Shown here piece after piece: positions 40,232 through 49,194 of a stretch of DNA of 64,000 nt. Location: assembly GCA_025455485.1 (NCBI GenBank), contig JALOMJ010000002.1:1-64000 (forward strand). Reading direction: 5' to 3'. Below the pieces are notes generated by a model. That model searched no databases, was not told the origin of the DNA, and saw only the letters and a program-made list of their open reading frames with translations. The stretch comes from Bacteroidia bacterium (GTDB lineage Bacteria > Bacteroidota > Bacteroidia > B-17B0 > Aurantibacillaceae). Numbering within the stretch: the first letter of the stretch is position 1; the number at the start of each line of letters is the position of its first letter. The position numbers and the translations under genes are program-made.

Positions 40232-41476
40232 ATGTTCTGGGAAAAATATCCATACACCACCATTAAAACCAAAGTATTTGAGGCTTTGAGTAAAAATACC
40301 AATTACCGCAGCGAAACGGTATTAGGTATCCCCGGTACTTTTCTTGATACAGATATTTTTTATGAGGATGCGCCGTTTTTAAGGGATGCCCCGTTTTTAT
40401 CTACTTTAATTGCGAATCCCAATCACATCGGCGTGCACACTTTAGGTGATGAACACGAAGAATTTTTTGCCGGTACACAGGAAATAGAAAAAGATTTAAT
40501 TAAAATTTGTGCAGAAGAGATTTTTGGTGCTGAACCACACGAATACGATGGCTATGTGGCCAGTGGCGGCACAGAGGCAAACATACAGGCCCTTTGGATT
40601 TACCGCAATTATTTTAGAAAACAATACAATGCCGGCAATGAAGATATTGTTGTGATTTATTCTAAGGACACACATTATTCAATTCCTAAAGGCTTGGATG
40701 TGTTAAATCTGCAGGGCATAGAAATTGCGGTGGATGACGTGAGCAGAGAAATAAAAATGAAGGACCTGGAGGAAAAAATTGAAGATGCACTGACTGCAGG
40801 GTATAAGTACTTTATTGTGAATGTAAACATGAGCACCACCATGTTTGGTTCAGTGGATGATATTGAAAAGATTACCAACTTGCTAAATCTTTTGCACCTG
40901 AATTATAAATTGCACGTGGATGCTGCTTACGGAGGCTTTATTTATCCATTTACGTGTCAAAATAATTTCTTCAGTTTTAAAAATAAAAATGTTAGTTCTT
41001 TTTCGATTGACGGACACAAGATGTTGCAGGCACCATATGGTACCGGCATTTTTTTGATTCGTAAGGGATACATGCATTATACTTTAACGGATGAAGCAGC
41101 CTATGTAAAGGGGAAAGATTATACCCTGGTGGGCAGCCGTTCAGGTGCCAACGCAGTGTGTGTTTGGATGATTTTACGAATACACGGTTCAATGGGCTGG
41201 AGTGTCAAAATGCACCAATTGTTGGACAAAACCAGTTTTATTTGCGAAAAATTAAAGGAATGGGGTGTTGATTTTTACAGGCACCCTAACTTGAACATCA
41301 TCGCTATACGGTCAAAATACATGAGTGTGGAGCTGGCTGAAAAATACAATTTAGTGCCCGATCAACACAACACCAAAGCCCAATGGTATAAAATTGTGGT
41401 AATGCCTCATGTAAAACAAGGTCTTATTGATAATTTTTTAAATGAATTTAAAACCGACTTAAACCGGATGAAATGA
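40232..41476 (+). CDS. PLP-dependent group II amino-acid decarboxylase
   Basis: 414 residues. GYVASGGTEANIQALW binds the cofactor phosphate, HVDAAYGGFIYPF carries the Asp for the PLP nitrogen, and SIDGHKMLQAPYGTG holds the Schiff-base Lys. This places it with glutamate/tyrosine/aspartate decarboxylases (MfnA-like). The substrate cannot be read from sequence. Acid resistance, beta-alanine supply or amine formation are possible. Preceded by a 107-base gap with no recognised site. Confidence 0.85.
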   Translation: MFWEKYPYTTIKTKVFEALSKNTNYRSETVLGIPGTFLDTDIFYEDAPFLRDAPFLSTLIANPNHIGVHTLGDEHEEFFAGTQEIEKDLIKICAEEIFGAEPHEYDGYVASGGTEANIQALWIYRNYFRKQYNAGNEDIVVIYSKDTHYSIPKGLDVLNLQGIEIAVDDVSREIKMKDLEEKIEDALTAGYKYFIVNVNMSTTMFGSVDDIEKITNLLNLLHLNYKLHVDAAYGGFIYPFTCQNNFFSFKNKNVSSFSIDGHKMLQAPYGTGIFLIRKGYMHYTLTDEAAYVKGKDYTLVGSRSGANAVCVWMILRIHGSMGWSVKMHQLLDKTSFICEKLKEWGVDFYRHPNLNIIAIRSKYMSVELAEKYNLVPDQHNTKAQWYKIVVMPHVKQGLIDNFLNEFKTDLNRMK

Positions 41477-41590
41477 TTTTATGATGTTGTAGTTTGAAAC
41501 AAGGCAGGAAACATAAACTGCTGTGGCATCAAGCCCTCATAATTACACCATGCAAAAGGTTTAACATACTGCACTAAACCAAAACACCAA

Positions 41591-42931
41591 ATGGACCTTA
41601 CAAAACTTGACATAGCCGCCCCACGTTACACAAGCTATCCTACAGTACCTTATTGGGAAAATAATCTGGATCAGGAAAGCTGGAAATTGAAAATTAATCA
41701 TGCGGGACAGGCTCAGGAAGGCATTAGTCTTTACATACATTTACCATTTTGCGAAAGTTTGTGTACCTATTGTGCCTGTAACACCAGAATCACCATAAAC
41801 CATACCGTGGAAGAAGGTTATGTAAATTCGCTCTTAAAAGAATGGACCTTGTATTTAAAGGCACTTGGACAAAAACCCAGGATAAAAGAAATTCACCTTG
41901 GGGGCGGTACCCCAACTTTTTTTTCCCCGCAACATCTCGAACGCTTATTAAAAACAATCCTAAGCACAGCGGAGGTACATGAACGCTACGATTTTAGTTT
42001 TGAAGGTCATCCGTCCAATACCACACGTGAACATTTAGAAACACTTTTCCATCTTGGGTTTAAACGTGTGAGTTTCGGTGTTCAGGATTTTGATGAACAG
42101 GTGCAGGAGGCCATTAACCGCTACCAAACGTTTGAAGAGGTGGAGAGTGTCATTTCAACGGCCAGAAAAATAGGCTACCATTCAATAAACGTTGATTTGG
42201 TGTATGGTTTGCCATTTCAAACAGAGCAGTCGGTGAAAAATACTCTAGAAAAAGTAATTCAGTTAAACCCTGAACGAATCGCCTTTTATTCATACGCCCA
42301 CGTGCCCTGGTTAAAACCCGGGCAACGCAAATATTCAGACAAGGATCTACCTGCCAATACGGTAAAACGCCACTTGTATGAGATGGGACGGGAATTGTTT
42401 TTAGCAGCCAAATATGAAGATGTTGGCATGGACCATTTTGCGCTGCCGGGCGATGACCTTCTGCAAGCCGCAAAACATAAAACTCTGCACCGCAACTTTA
42501 TGGGGTATACGGCGCAGCACACTAAATTTTTAATCGGCCTTGGGGCCTCTTCCATCAGCGATTCATGGGATGCGTTTGCACAAAATATCAAAACGGTAGA
42601 GGAGTATCAGAAAAAAGTGGAGGAGGGTGTATTTCCACTGATGCGGGGTCATCTGCTTAGCGAAGAAGATTTGTTGCTTCGCACCCACATATTGGATCTG
42701 ATGTGCAGATACGAAACAACGTTTAGCGAACACTTAAAATGGAAGGAACACTACGTAAGCATACGCTCCAGACTGACCGTGTTTTTTGAGAAAGGCTGGT
42801 TAGAAGAAAATGGAAAAACTATTGTGATTAAGGAGCAGGGCAAAAATTACTTGAGAAATATTGGTCTGGCATTTGATGAACGGTATTGGAACAAATTACC
42901 CGAAAAGCAGGTGTTTAGTACAACAGCCTGA
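41591..42931 (+). CDS. hemN: Oxygen-independent coproporphyrinogen III oxidase
   Basis: 446 residues, radical SAM enzyme of haem synthesis that replaces the oxygen-dependent enzyme in anoxia. Cluster motif CESLCTYCACN (CxxxCxxC plus the extra Cys typical of true HemN), HLGGGTPTF as SAM motif, and the N-terminal PRYTSYPTVPYW. The extra Cys distinguishes it from HemW. Supplies haem for the cytochromes encoded in this island. Confidence 0.95.
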   Translation: MDLTKLDIAAPRYTSYPTVPYWENNLDQESWKLKINHAGQAQEGISLYIHLPFCESLCTYCACNTRITINHTVEEGYVNSLLKEWTLYLKALGQKPRIKEIHLGGGTPTFFSPQHLERLLKTILSTAEVHERYDFSFEGHPSNTTREHLETLFHLGFKRVSFGVQDFDEQVQEAINRYQTFEEVESVISTARKIGYHSINVDLVYGLPFQTEQSVKNTLEKVIQLNPERIAFYSYAHVPWLKPGQRKYSDKDLPANTVKRHLYEMGRELFLAAKYEDVGMDHFALPGDDLLQAAKHKTLHRNFMGYTAQHTKFLIGLGASSISDSWDAFAQNIKTVEEYQKKVEEGVFPLMRGHLLSEEDLLLRTHILDLMCRYETTFSEHLKWKEHYVSIRSRLTVFFEKGWLEENGKTIVIKEQGKNYLRNIGLAFDERYWNKLPEKQVFSTTA

Positions 42932-43007
42932 GAAAAATTGATTGAAAATTAAACCGGGTAGTATAAAATACTTTACATTAGAGTAAGAATTCTTCAATTG
43001 TTTTTAT

Positions 43008-43481
43008 ATGATGTCTCGTGTCAGAAATCCATTGGTAGTAAGTTGTGTTTATCTCTGGGTTGGATTTGTATGCGCCATTAGTTTTATGGAAGCCTGGCTG
43101 AAATTTCAGGCGCCGGGAGTTACCCTGTCTGTAGGCCTTGGAATTGGCCGATTGGTGTTTAAAGCCTTAAATCAGATAGAATGGGTGTTTGCTATAGTGA
43201 TTGTGCTGAATTTTGTCATCCGACGAATTCGCAGACCGAATAATAAAATGATTTTTTTAGTGATACCCCTGATAATACTTACTATTCAAACATTAGAATT
43301 ATTACCCACTTTGGATGCCAGAGCAATCCGCGTAATCAATGGTGAATTTAGCGAGCCTTCGTCTACGCACACCGTATACATTATTTTAGAAGCTGTAAAG
43401 GTAATTTCACTGCTTATTTTCGGAAGCACTTTGTTTTTGCACCCACGACTAAAGCCCGTTTCTGCCGAACCCCAGCACTAA
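43008..43481 (+). CDS. Small polytopic membrane protein
   Basis: 157 residues (Met1 or Met2 start) with four hydrophobic helices: about 8-26, 52-70, 80-96 and 125-143. No recognised motif besides AWLKFQAPGV near helix 1 and LLPTLDARA before helix 4. Its 3' end overlaps the convergent patatin gene by 33 bases. Function unknown. Confidence 0.7.
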   Translation: MMSRVRNPLVVSCVYLWVGFVCAISFMEAWLKFQAPGVTLSVGLGIGRLVFKALNQIEWVFAIVIVLNFVIRRIRRPNNKMIFLVIPLIILTIQTLELLPTLDARAIRVINGEFSEPSSTHTVYIILEAVKVISLLIFGSTLFLHPRLKPVSAEPQH

Positions 43482-44225
43482 ATCCGGGGTCAAACAGGCT
43501 TTGGCTTTTATATACCCTATCTCGATTATTTTTTTGATGTTTTTGGTTTCAAACATTGAGTAAGTGCTCAATTTTTCAGGTTCAATATACACCTTACAAT
43601 CCACTGCCGCTTCTCTTGTTTTTTCAAGCAACAACAAATGCATGCTGTGATCAATTTTTTGGAACATGGTTTTTTTCTTGGCTGGAAGAAGAGGGTTAAC
43701 GTGCACTCCAACTATGGGCAATCCCTTTTCTTTAAGGGGAATAGTAGGCAGGTTGCGGCTGACACCACCGTCAATGTAAAGTTTGTCGTTTAATTTGACG
43801 GGCTTATACAATAGTGGTATGGCAGAAGAAGCCATCACAACCGGCAGTAATTTTCCTTCTTTAAAATAGGCGGCGTGGCCGGTTTCATAGTCGGTAGCAC
43901 AAACAGATAGGGGTATTTTTAAGGCATCGAAGTGTTTGCTCCTAAGGTACTTTTTCAGAATGGCTTCAATGCGTTTTGAGCTTAATAGTGATTCACTGAA
44001 ACGGAAATAATTAAAATCGAATCCAAATTTGCTCTTAAGGAAAATATCTTCAATTTCTCTGGAGTTGTAACCATCGGCAAAAAGAACGCCTATAATGGCC
44101 CCAATGCTTGTGCCGGAAATGTATTTTGGTTGGATGTGAAGTTCTTCCAGGCGCCTGAGCACACCAATGTGAGCACAACCGCGCATACCACCTCCTGAAA
44201 GCGCCAATGAAACCGATGTTAACAT
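43449..44225 (-). CDS. Patatin-like phospholipase
   Basis: 258 residues. Oxyanion loop SGGGMRGCAHIGVL, nucleophile Ser in GTSIG (about 39-43) and catalytic Asp in DGGVSRNLP. A cytoplasmic patatin of the RssA/YchK type. The TGA-N6-TCA element at 44256 lies in its leader and could also serve hsp20, which is divergent. Confidence 0.9.
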   Translation of the reverse strand: MLTSVSLALSGGGMRGCAHIGVLRRLEELHIQPKYISGTSIGAIIGVLFADGYNSREIEDIFLKSKFGFDFNYFRFSESLLSSKRIEAILKKYLRSKHFDALKIPLSVCATDYETGHAAYFKEGKLLPVVMASSAIPLLYKPVKLNDKLYIDGGVSRNLPTIPLKEKGLPIVGVHVNPLLPAKKKTMFQKIDHSMHLLLLEKTREAAVDCKVYIEPEKLSTYSMFETKNIKKIIEIGYIKAKACLTPDLVLGFGRNGL

Positions 44226-44254
44226 GCTTTAAAATTACGAAACGAATGATAAAA

Positions 44255-44268
44255 CTGATGAAAATCAA
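44255..44268. promoter_or_regulatory. Crp/Fnr-type palindrome between patatin and hsp20
   Basis: CTGATgaaaATCAA, the FNR-type TGAT-N4-ATCA. Its centre is about 65 bases upstream of the start predicted from TAATTTTG (44314-44321) for hsp20. Confidence 0.65.
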
Positions 44269-44313
44269 ATAGAAAAATTGACTTTTCTCAGGGCAAAACC
44301 CTTATGGCTGTGG

Positions 44314-44321
44314 TAATTTTG
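44314..44321 (+). promoter_or_regulatory. -7 box of hsp20
   Basis: TAATTTTG matches TAnnTTTG, 29 bases before the hsp20 ATG. Confidence 0.5.
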
Positions 44322-44350
44322 TACCTAGTTAAACCATTAAACACAGTATC

Positions 44351-44797
44351 ATGAGTTCAGTAATTAAAAAAACAGACAACTTCCCCTATTTTGGAAGTAT
44401 TTTTGATGACTTTTTCTCGAAAGACGTGTTCGATTGGAATGCTAAAAATTTTTCACAGCTTGGATCCACTTTACCTTCGGTTAATGTGAAAGAAACCGAC
44501 AACGATTTTCAGGTAGAATTGGCGGCACCGGGCATGAAAAAAGAGGATTTTAAAATTGAGCTGAACAATCACATCCTAAGCATTTCTTCCGAAAAAAGCG
44601 ATGAAAAGGAGGAAAAAAAAGAGAAGTATACCCGCCGGGAATTCAATTACCAAAGTTTTACCCGTTCCTTCAGGTTGCCCGACTCGGCAGCGGCTGATGG
44701 TATTGCTGCGGCTTATAAAGACGGGGTATTGAATGTGCAGATTCCTAAGAAAGAAGTAGCCAAAACACCGCCTAAACAAACTATCCCGGTAAAATAG
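44351..44797 (+). CDS. Hsp20-family small heat-shock protein
   Basis: 148 residues with an alpha-crystallin domain (about 42-137): LPSVNVKETDNDFQVELAAPGMKKEDFKIE, then YNRREF-like RREFNYQSFTRSF and the conserved AAYKDGVLNVQIPK. Holdase chaperone. Single-gene unit with its own -7 box, Crp/Fnr-type site and terminator; Hsp20 genes under anaerobic regulators are known in other bacteria. Confidence 0.95.
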   Translation: MSSVIKKTDNFPYFGSIFDDFFSKDVFDWNAKNFSQLGSTLPSVNVKETDNDFQVELAAPGMKKEDFKIELNNHILSISSEKSDEKEEKKEKYTRREFNYQSFTRSFRLPDSAAADGIAAAYKDGVLNVQIPKKEVAKTPPKQTIPVK

Positions 44798-44801
44798 GGT
44801 T

Positions 44802-44824
44802 AAGCCTCTTCGGAGGCTTTTTTT
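44802..44824 (+). terminator. Terminator after hsp20
   Basis: Seven-bp stem AAGCCTC / GAGGCTT with a TTCG tetraloop and a T-run, 4 bases after the stop. Confidence 0.9.
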
Positions 44825-44902
44825 ATATCAGGCAATTCACCACTTAGTTTTATGTAACATTTGTATCCGTTATCTGCACTAATTCCTTTGTAACTTTGAG
44901 GT

Positions 44903-45130
44903 ATGGAAAGTAAGTTCATTCAAAAAAACAAGAAGGCACTTGTTGCCGCTCTTATTGGGGCTGTTGCAGGTGGCTTGTATTATTATTTTGTAGGCTGCGA
45001 AAGCGGAAATTGTGTTATCGTTTCAAACCCATTTATTATTATTCCCTACGGTGCATTGTTGGGGTATTTGTTTGCCGGTATTTTTTCAAAAAAAGAAGTC
45101 GTATCCAGTCAAACCAATGAAAATTCTTAA
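44903..45130 (+). CDS. DUF6132-like small membrane protein
   Basis: 75 residues with two transmembrane helices and GGLYYYFVGCESGNCVIVSNP between them, the C-x4-C motif of the DUF6132 family. It opens a cluster with DUF983, rhodanese, a DUF2892-like protein and thioredoxin, which suggests a sulfur-transfer or thiol context. TAACTTTG lies a few bases upstream and may be its -7 box. Confidence 0.8.
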   Translation: MESKFIQKNKKALVAALIGAVAGGLYYYFVGCESGNCVIVSNPFIIIPYGALLGYLFAGIFSKKEVVSSQTNENS

Positions 45131-45512
45131 TATTTTTTATTCTACATTTTTAAATAAATGTCCGCGATGCCACGAGGGTAAGGTGTTTGAGCAAAACAAT
45201 CCGTATCGCTTGAGCGATATGTTCAAAACTAACAAAACCTGCAGCCATTGCGAACTTAAATATGAAAAGGAACCAAACTTCTTTTATGGCGCTATGTATG
45301 TTTCATATGCTTTAACTTCGGGTTGGTTTATTGTTTGGTTTTTTATTGATTTGTTATACCTGCACATGGAAACCCTTAATTTTGCCCTTTTTATTACACT
45401 CAGCATTATAGCGCTTAGTCCATTAACCATAAGACTTTCACGATTGATGTGGCTTAACTTTTTTAATAAATTCGATAAACACTACCTGAAAAAGGAAATT
45501 ACTAATGTTTAA
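45117..45512 (+). CDS. DUF983 family membrane protein
   Basis: 131 residues from ATG 45117, which overlaps the previous stop; the track's start at 45012 lies inside the preceding gene in another frame. N-terminal zinc-ribbon-like pair CPRCHEGKVF and CSHCELKYEKEPNFFYGAMY (conserved in DUF983), then two transmembrane helices. Function unknown. Confidence 0.85.
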   Translation: MKILNIFYSTFLNKCPRCHEGKVFEQNNPYRLSDMFKTNKTCSHCELKYEKEPNFFYGAMYVSYALTSGWFIVWFFIDLLYLHMETLNFALFITLSIIALSPLTIRLSRLMWLNFFNKFDKHYLKKEITNV

Positions 45513-45540
45513 ATTAACCTAAATCACTAAACCCTAATCC

Positions 45541-45855
45541 ATGATAAGCAGCATCAAAAAACTTTTCGGTCTCGGACCAAAAGAAGATTTCAAAGCACTG
45601 GTAAAAAACGGCGCAAAAATAGTAGATGTAAGAACCCGTGGCGAATATGCTTCAGGTCACATCAAAGGCAGCATAAACATTCCTTTGAACGAATTAAATA
45701 AAGTGCCTAAAAATTTAAAGCCTGATATGGCTGTTATTACCTGTTGCGCCAGCGGTATGCGCAGTTCAGCCGCGAAATCTCAATTAAAAGCGATGGGCTT
45801 CACAAAAGTATACAATGGCGGAGGTTGGTATTCATTAAATAACAAAATACATTAA
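45541..45855 (+). CDS. Single-domain rhodanese
   Basis: 104 residues. Rhodanese fold with DVRTRGEYASGHIKGSINIPL and the active-site loop CCASGMRS (catalytic Cys about 77). Sulfur transferase, probably working with the thioredoxin and the DUF2892-like membrane protein that follow; its stop overlaps the next start by one base. Confidence 0.93.
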   Translation: MISSIKKLFGLGPKEDFKALVKNGAKIVDVRTRGEYASGHIKGSINIPLNELNKVPKNLKPDMAVITCCASGMRSSAAKSQLKAMGFTKVYNGGGWYSLNNKIH

Positions 45856-46037
45856 TGAAAACACTGCTTTTAAAAGGTTGGACCACCTGGCGGCTCTTAA
45901 AAATGGTGTTAGGTCTTTTTTTTCTGGGATCTGGCCTCTATCGCCACGATTACATTTTAATCGCGGGGGGCGCTTACTTAGCCGCTATTAGTCTCTTTAA
46001 CCTCGGGTGTTCAGGCGGTTCGTGTAGGATAAATTAA
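45855..46037 (+). CDS. Small membrane protein (YgaP/DUF2892-like)
   Basis: 60 residues, two hydrophobic stretches (MVLGLFFLGSGLY and AGGAYLAAISLFNLG) and a C-terminal CSGGSC motif. Similar to the membrane part of rhodanese-linked YgaP proteins, encoded here as a separate ORF coupled to the rhodanese gene (TAATG junction). Confidence 0.75.
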   Translation: MKTLLLKGWTTWRLLKMVLGLFFLGSGLYRHDYILIAGGAYLAAISLFNLGCSGGSCRIN

Positions 46038-46041
46038 TAGG

Positions 46042-46341
46042 ATGATGAAAACTTTTCAGGATATTATACATTCCGAGGTGCCCGTTTTGGTTGATTTTTT
46101 CGCCGAATGGTGCGGCCCGTGTAAAATGATGGCACCCATATTATCAGAAGTGAAACAGAGTCTGGGTGATAAGGCCTTGATTCTAAAAGTGGATGTGGAT
46201 AAAAACCCTGAAGCCGCAGCGGCTTATCAGGTGCGTGGTGTGCCTACCCTTATTTTATTTAAGAGGGGTGAAGTGCTCTGGAGACAGTCAGGCGTTGTAC
46301 CCGCAGCAGAACTTAACCGCCTGATCCAATCAAATCTTTAA
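46042..46341 (+). CDS. trxA: Thioredoxin
   Basis: 99 residues with the active site EWCGPCKMMAP (CGPC, about 28-31) and cis-Pro motif RGVPTLILF. Start Met1 or Met2. Last gene of the rhodanese cluster, before a bidirectional terminator. Confidence 0.94.
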   Translation: MMKTFQDIIHSEVPVLVDFFAEWCGPCKMMAPILSEVKQSLGDKALILKVDVDKNPEAAAAYQVRGVPTLILFKRGEVLWRQSGVVPAAELNRLIQSNL

Positions 46342-46355
46342 GTGTGTTATAAAAT

Positions 46356-46386
46356 AAAAGCCGGTAAAGTTTTTTTACCGGCTTTT
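46356..46386. terminator. Bidirectional terminator between trxA and the convergent gene
   Basis: Stem AAAAGCCGGTAAA / TTTACCGGCTTTT, 13 bp with a short loop and A/T tracts on both sides; serves both converging genes. Confidence 0.92.
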
Positions 46387-46411
46387 TTGTTTCCTGCACC
46401 CTTATTTTACT

Positions 46412-46795
46412 TTACATCCATTTGGATGCAAACCGGTTAAATTCGCTGCGAATCTCGTTCATGTTTTTTTCAAAGCTGTTTACCATATCTTTTTCTTTAC
46501 TGTGGTATTCCACTTTGCGATGATCGGCAGCCACGGGATTGCTTTTAATTTCAGCCATGAGTTTCTCCTCGTTCATCTTTACTTCATGAGCAATGGTGTC
46601 GATGTTATTTCTTTGGATGATAAATTGGTTCTGAAAATGTTCCACTTCCTTTAGCACCTCCTGATTGTTGTTTTTAGATGTGATTTCAGCCAAACGGGTT
46701 TTAAGTACTTCCAACTCCTCTTTATAAAATTTCAATTTGCTGGTCCACTCTGTATTTTCGTTGTGCTGAGTGTAAATTTTTTCTTGTTCTTTCAT
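46412..46795 (-). CDS. Coiled-coil protein of unknown function
   Basis: 127 residues, almost entirely charged and helical (KEELEVLKTRLAEI, KEVEHFQNQF, EVKMNEEKLMAEIK), with no Cys and no signal peptide. Looks like a cytoplasmic coiled coil. Divergent from doxX across a region holding a Crp/Fnr-type site, so it may be oxygen-regulated. No family recognised. Confidence 0.7.
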   Translation of the reverse strand: MKEQEKIYTQHNENTEWTSKLKFYKEELEVLKTRLAEITSKNNNQEVLKEVEHFQNQFIIQRNNIDTIAHEVKMNEEKLMAEIKSNPVAADHRKVEYHSKEKDMVNSFEKNMNEIRSEFNRFASKWM

Positions 46796-47033
46796 GGTTA
46801 AATGGTTAATTGATGATGCGATTAAATGGTTTATTGTTTAAGAATGGGAGTAAGAAACGAGAGGCAGTTCTTTCATCCATAACCCCATTGCATGACGAAG
46901 TTACTGAGACTTATTGTATTTTACCGTGATAAAAGTCATGGTTAAGCATGATACTTCTCAGCCCCTGCCTGAGGTCATTAAACGATATTTGTTAAATCGG
47001 AATAAATAAGTACCTTTTCTAAAAATTTTTACG
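46796..47033. other. Divergent regulatory region, coiled-coil gene / doxX
   Basis: 238 non-coding bases. The only clear element is the TGA-N6-TCA palindrome at 46926-46939. Confidence 0.55.
46926..46939. promoter_or_regulatory. Crp/Fnr-type palindrome upstream of doxX-usp
   Basis: GTGATaaaaGTCAT, TGA-N6-TCA, about 95 bases before the doxX ATG. Confidence 0.65.
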
Positions 47034-47450
47034 ATGGAAGAGAGTTTAAAATATCAGTTTCTTGAGTTAATTATCCGTTTGTTTTGTGGAATTATTTTTG
47101 TTTTTCAAGGCTTCGACAAGCTCTTTGTGGTAAAAGTAAAGGGTGTAGTGCAATTGTTTCAAAACAACGCCAGACAAAAGAAGGTGCCTGAATTTCTGCA
47201 ATATAGCATGGCCTACTATACATCTTCTATTGAGTTTTTTGGCGGTATTTTACTTATTCTCGGACTGTTTAAAAACACCGTACTGGTGTTGCTTGGCTTT
47301 GATGTGATAATGGTAGCCGTTGCTTTTTCCGTTTTAGAGCCGGTATGGGATATGCGCCATGTTTTTCCACGTTTGCTCATTGTTTCGGTATTATTGGTTA
47401 TGCCCGAAGAATGGAGTCGTTTCACTTTAGATTATTTTTTAATTAAATAA
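47034..47450 (+). CDS. DoxX-like membrane protein
   Basis: 138 residues with four transmembrane helices. ELIIRLFCGIIFVFQGFDKLF and SSIEFFGGILLILGLF are typical of the DoxX/SURF4 fold. Likely co-transcribed with two universal stress proteins downstream (5- and 13-base gaps). Role unknown. Confidence 0.8.
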   Translation: MEESLKYQFLELIIRLFCGIIFVFQGFDKLFVVKVKGVVQLFQNNARQKKVPEFLQYSMAYYTSSIEFFGGILLILGLFKNTVLVLLGFDVIMVAVAFSVLEPVWDMRHVFPRLLIVSVLLVMPEEWSRFTLDYFLIK

Positions 47451-47455
47451 CGTTT

Positions 47456-48283
47456 ATGGCAACACAACAACAAAAAAGCAAAAGGATTCTGGTAGGCGTA
47501 GATTACACAAAATCCTCATTAAATGCAGTGGATTATGCTGCCGGACTTGCGAAACAATCTGGCGCTACCCTGATTTTGTTTCATGTGTATGAATTCCCTG
47601 TGGTTCATACCAATGCGGGCCTTTATATGGTAGACTATAAAGCCATTAAACGGGATGACTTAGCCAGGCTGGAACAATTAAAAAAGAAAACCCTCGACAA
47701 ACATCCCGGCTTGCAACTCGAAATAGGAAATTCCAACATGTCGTTTAAAGCCTATGTGGAAGAACTTGCAGCCAAAAAAAAGATACATGTGGTAGTGCTT
47801 GGACTTGAAACCAAAGGCAAAATCTCGAAATTTATTTGGGGTACCACAGGGGTTGACATCGCAGGAAAAATTGATTGCCCGGTGGTGATTGTCCCTGAAT
47901 CCTACACTAAACACAAGTACGAAAAGGTCATGGCAGCGGTGGATTACAAACAAGACTTAAAACGTGTGGTCATCAGAAAGGCTGAACAGTTTGCCAAAGA
48001 CAATCAAATGAAATGCAACTTAGTCCACATTCAAACAGAGGACGAACTGGATTTTGGTATTGAGGCTGGAGAAAGAAGAAAGGAAGCTGCCAAATGGAAT
48101 ATTGAACTATTTAAAGCCAAAGGTTTTTCTGAAGGGGTAAAAAAATATGTGAGTCAGAATAAATCCGATCTTGTGGTGCTATTCAGCAGAAAACACTCTT
48201 TGGTTTACCGTTTATTTAATGAAACAAATACAAAAACAATTGCTTTTAATTCAAATGTGCCTGTAATGGCAGTACACGCTTAA
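47456..48283 (+). CDS. Universal stress protein (tandem UspA domains, second degenerate)
   Basis: 275 residues. The N-terminal UspA domain begins RILVGVDYTKSSLNAVDYAAGLA and ends GTTGVDIAGKIDCPVVIVPE. The C-terminal half repeats the fold but without a clear nucleotide-binding GxxGS motif. Cytoplasmic stress protein, part of an oxygen-limitation unit with doxX. Confidence 0.88.
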   Translation: MATQQQKSKRILVGVDYTKSSLNAVDYAAGLAKQSGATLILFHVYEFPVVHTNAGLYMVDYKAIKRDDLARLEQLKKKTLDKHPGLQLEIGNSNMSFKAYVEELAAKKKIHVVVLGLETKGKISKFIWGTTGVDIAGKIDCPVVIVPESYTKHKYEKVMAAVDYKQDLKRVVIRKAEQFAKDNQMKCNLVHIQTEDELDFGIEAGERRKEAAKWNIELFKAKGFSEGVKKYVSQNKSDLVVLFSRKHSLVYRLFNETNTKTIAFNSNVPVMAVHA

Positions 48284-48296
48284 AACCTTTTTATTT

Positions 48297-49187
48297 ATGA
48301 TTAAATTTAATCCCAAACGTATTTTAATGCCTTACGACTTCTCGAAGAATGCGGATAAGGCGCTTAGTCACGCGGCATTTATGGCCTCCCTGCTAAAATG
48401 CGATCTCTATTTGCTGCACGTGATTAGTAAATCCGAGATGCTTGATATTTTGCTCCCGGTGTTCAAAATAAAAAGTAATCAGGTGCTTGTGAATCTGGTG
48501 AATGAAAAACTTGAGACAGTATGTGTGAATGTGCGAAAGGAATATGGCGTTAAAGTAAAATCCATAGTTTCTACAGGAAGTATCACCACCGAAATTGTCA
48601 GCATGTGCGAAGAAAACAAGATTGATTTGGTGGTAATGGGCACACAGGGTTCTAATTCAAAATCCGATTTATTTTTAGGCAGTAACGCCTACCGCTTAAT
48701 TACCAAATCTGAGATTCCGGTAATGACAGTTAAAGAACCGTCTAATAAAAAGGGGTATTCCAACATTCTCTTACCCATTGATCTTTCAGATCACACCCGT
48801 CAAAAGGTAGATTATGCATTAAGTATGGCCAAAGCTTTTAAAGCAAAAATTACAGTGCTTGGGCTTTACGACGAAGATGAAAAAGCCAGTAAGTTTAAAT
48901 TAGAAACTTACGCCAAACAAATTGAAGACGTGTGCAAGGCTCAGAAAATAAACGTGGAAAGCTATATCGATAAAACCAACCACCGTGTTGGAAAAACCAA
49001 CATATTCGCCAAAAAACACAAAGTAGATTTAATTATTACCATGACCGACCAAAAGCGTGGTGGCAAATTATTAGAACTTAATTCCTATGATCATGAGTTG
49101 GTGCATACAGCAAAGCAACCAGTCATCTCCATACACCCGGTGCTAAGCGGAATATATACCGGAAGCGCATCGGGCATGCCGTTTTAG
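48297..49187 (+). CDS. Universal stress protein (tandem UspA domains)
   Basis: 296 residues. The first domain has the ATP-binding signature VVMGTQGSNSKSDLFLGSNAYRL (GxxGx9GS type). The second (from about 152, YSNILLPIDLSDHTRQKVDYAL) has the fold but lacks that motif. Follows its paralogue by 13 bases. Confidence 0.9.
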   Translation: MIKFNPKRILMPYDFSKNADKALSHAAFMASLLKCDLYLLHVISKSEMLDILLPVFKIKSNQVLVNLVNEKLETVCVNVRKEYGVKVKSIVSTGSITTEIVSMCEENKIDLVVMGTQGSNSKSDLFLGSNAYRLITKSEIPVMTVKEPSNKKGYSNILLPIDLSDHTRQKVDYALSMAKAFKAKITVLGLYDEDEKASKFKLETYAKQIEDVCKAQKINVESYIDKTNHRVGKTNIFAKKHKVDLIITMTDQKRGGKLLELNSYDHELVHTAKQPVISIHPVLSGIYTGSASGMPF

Positions 49188-49194
49188 TGAACAC

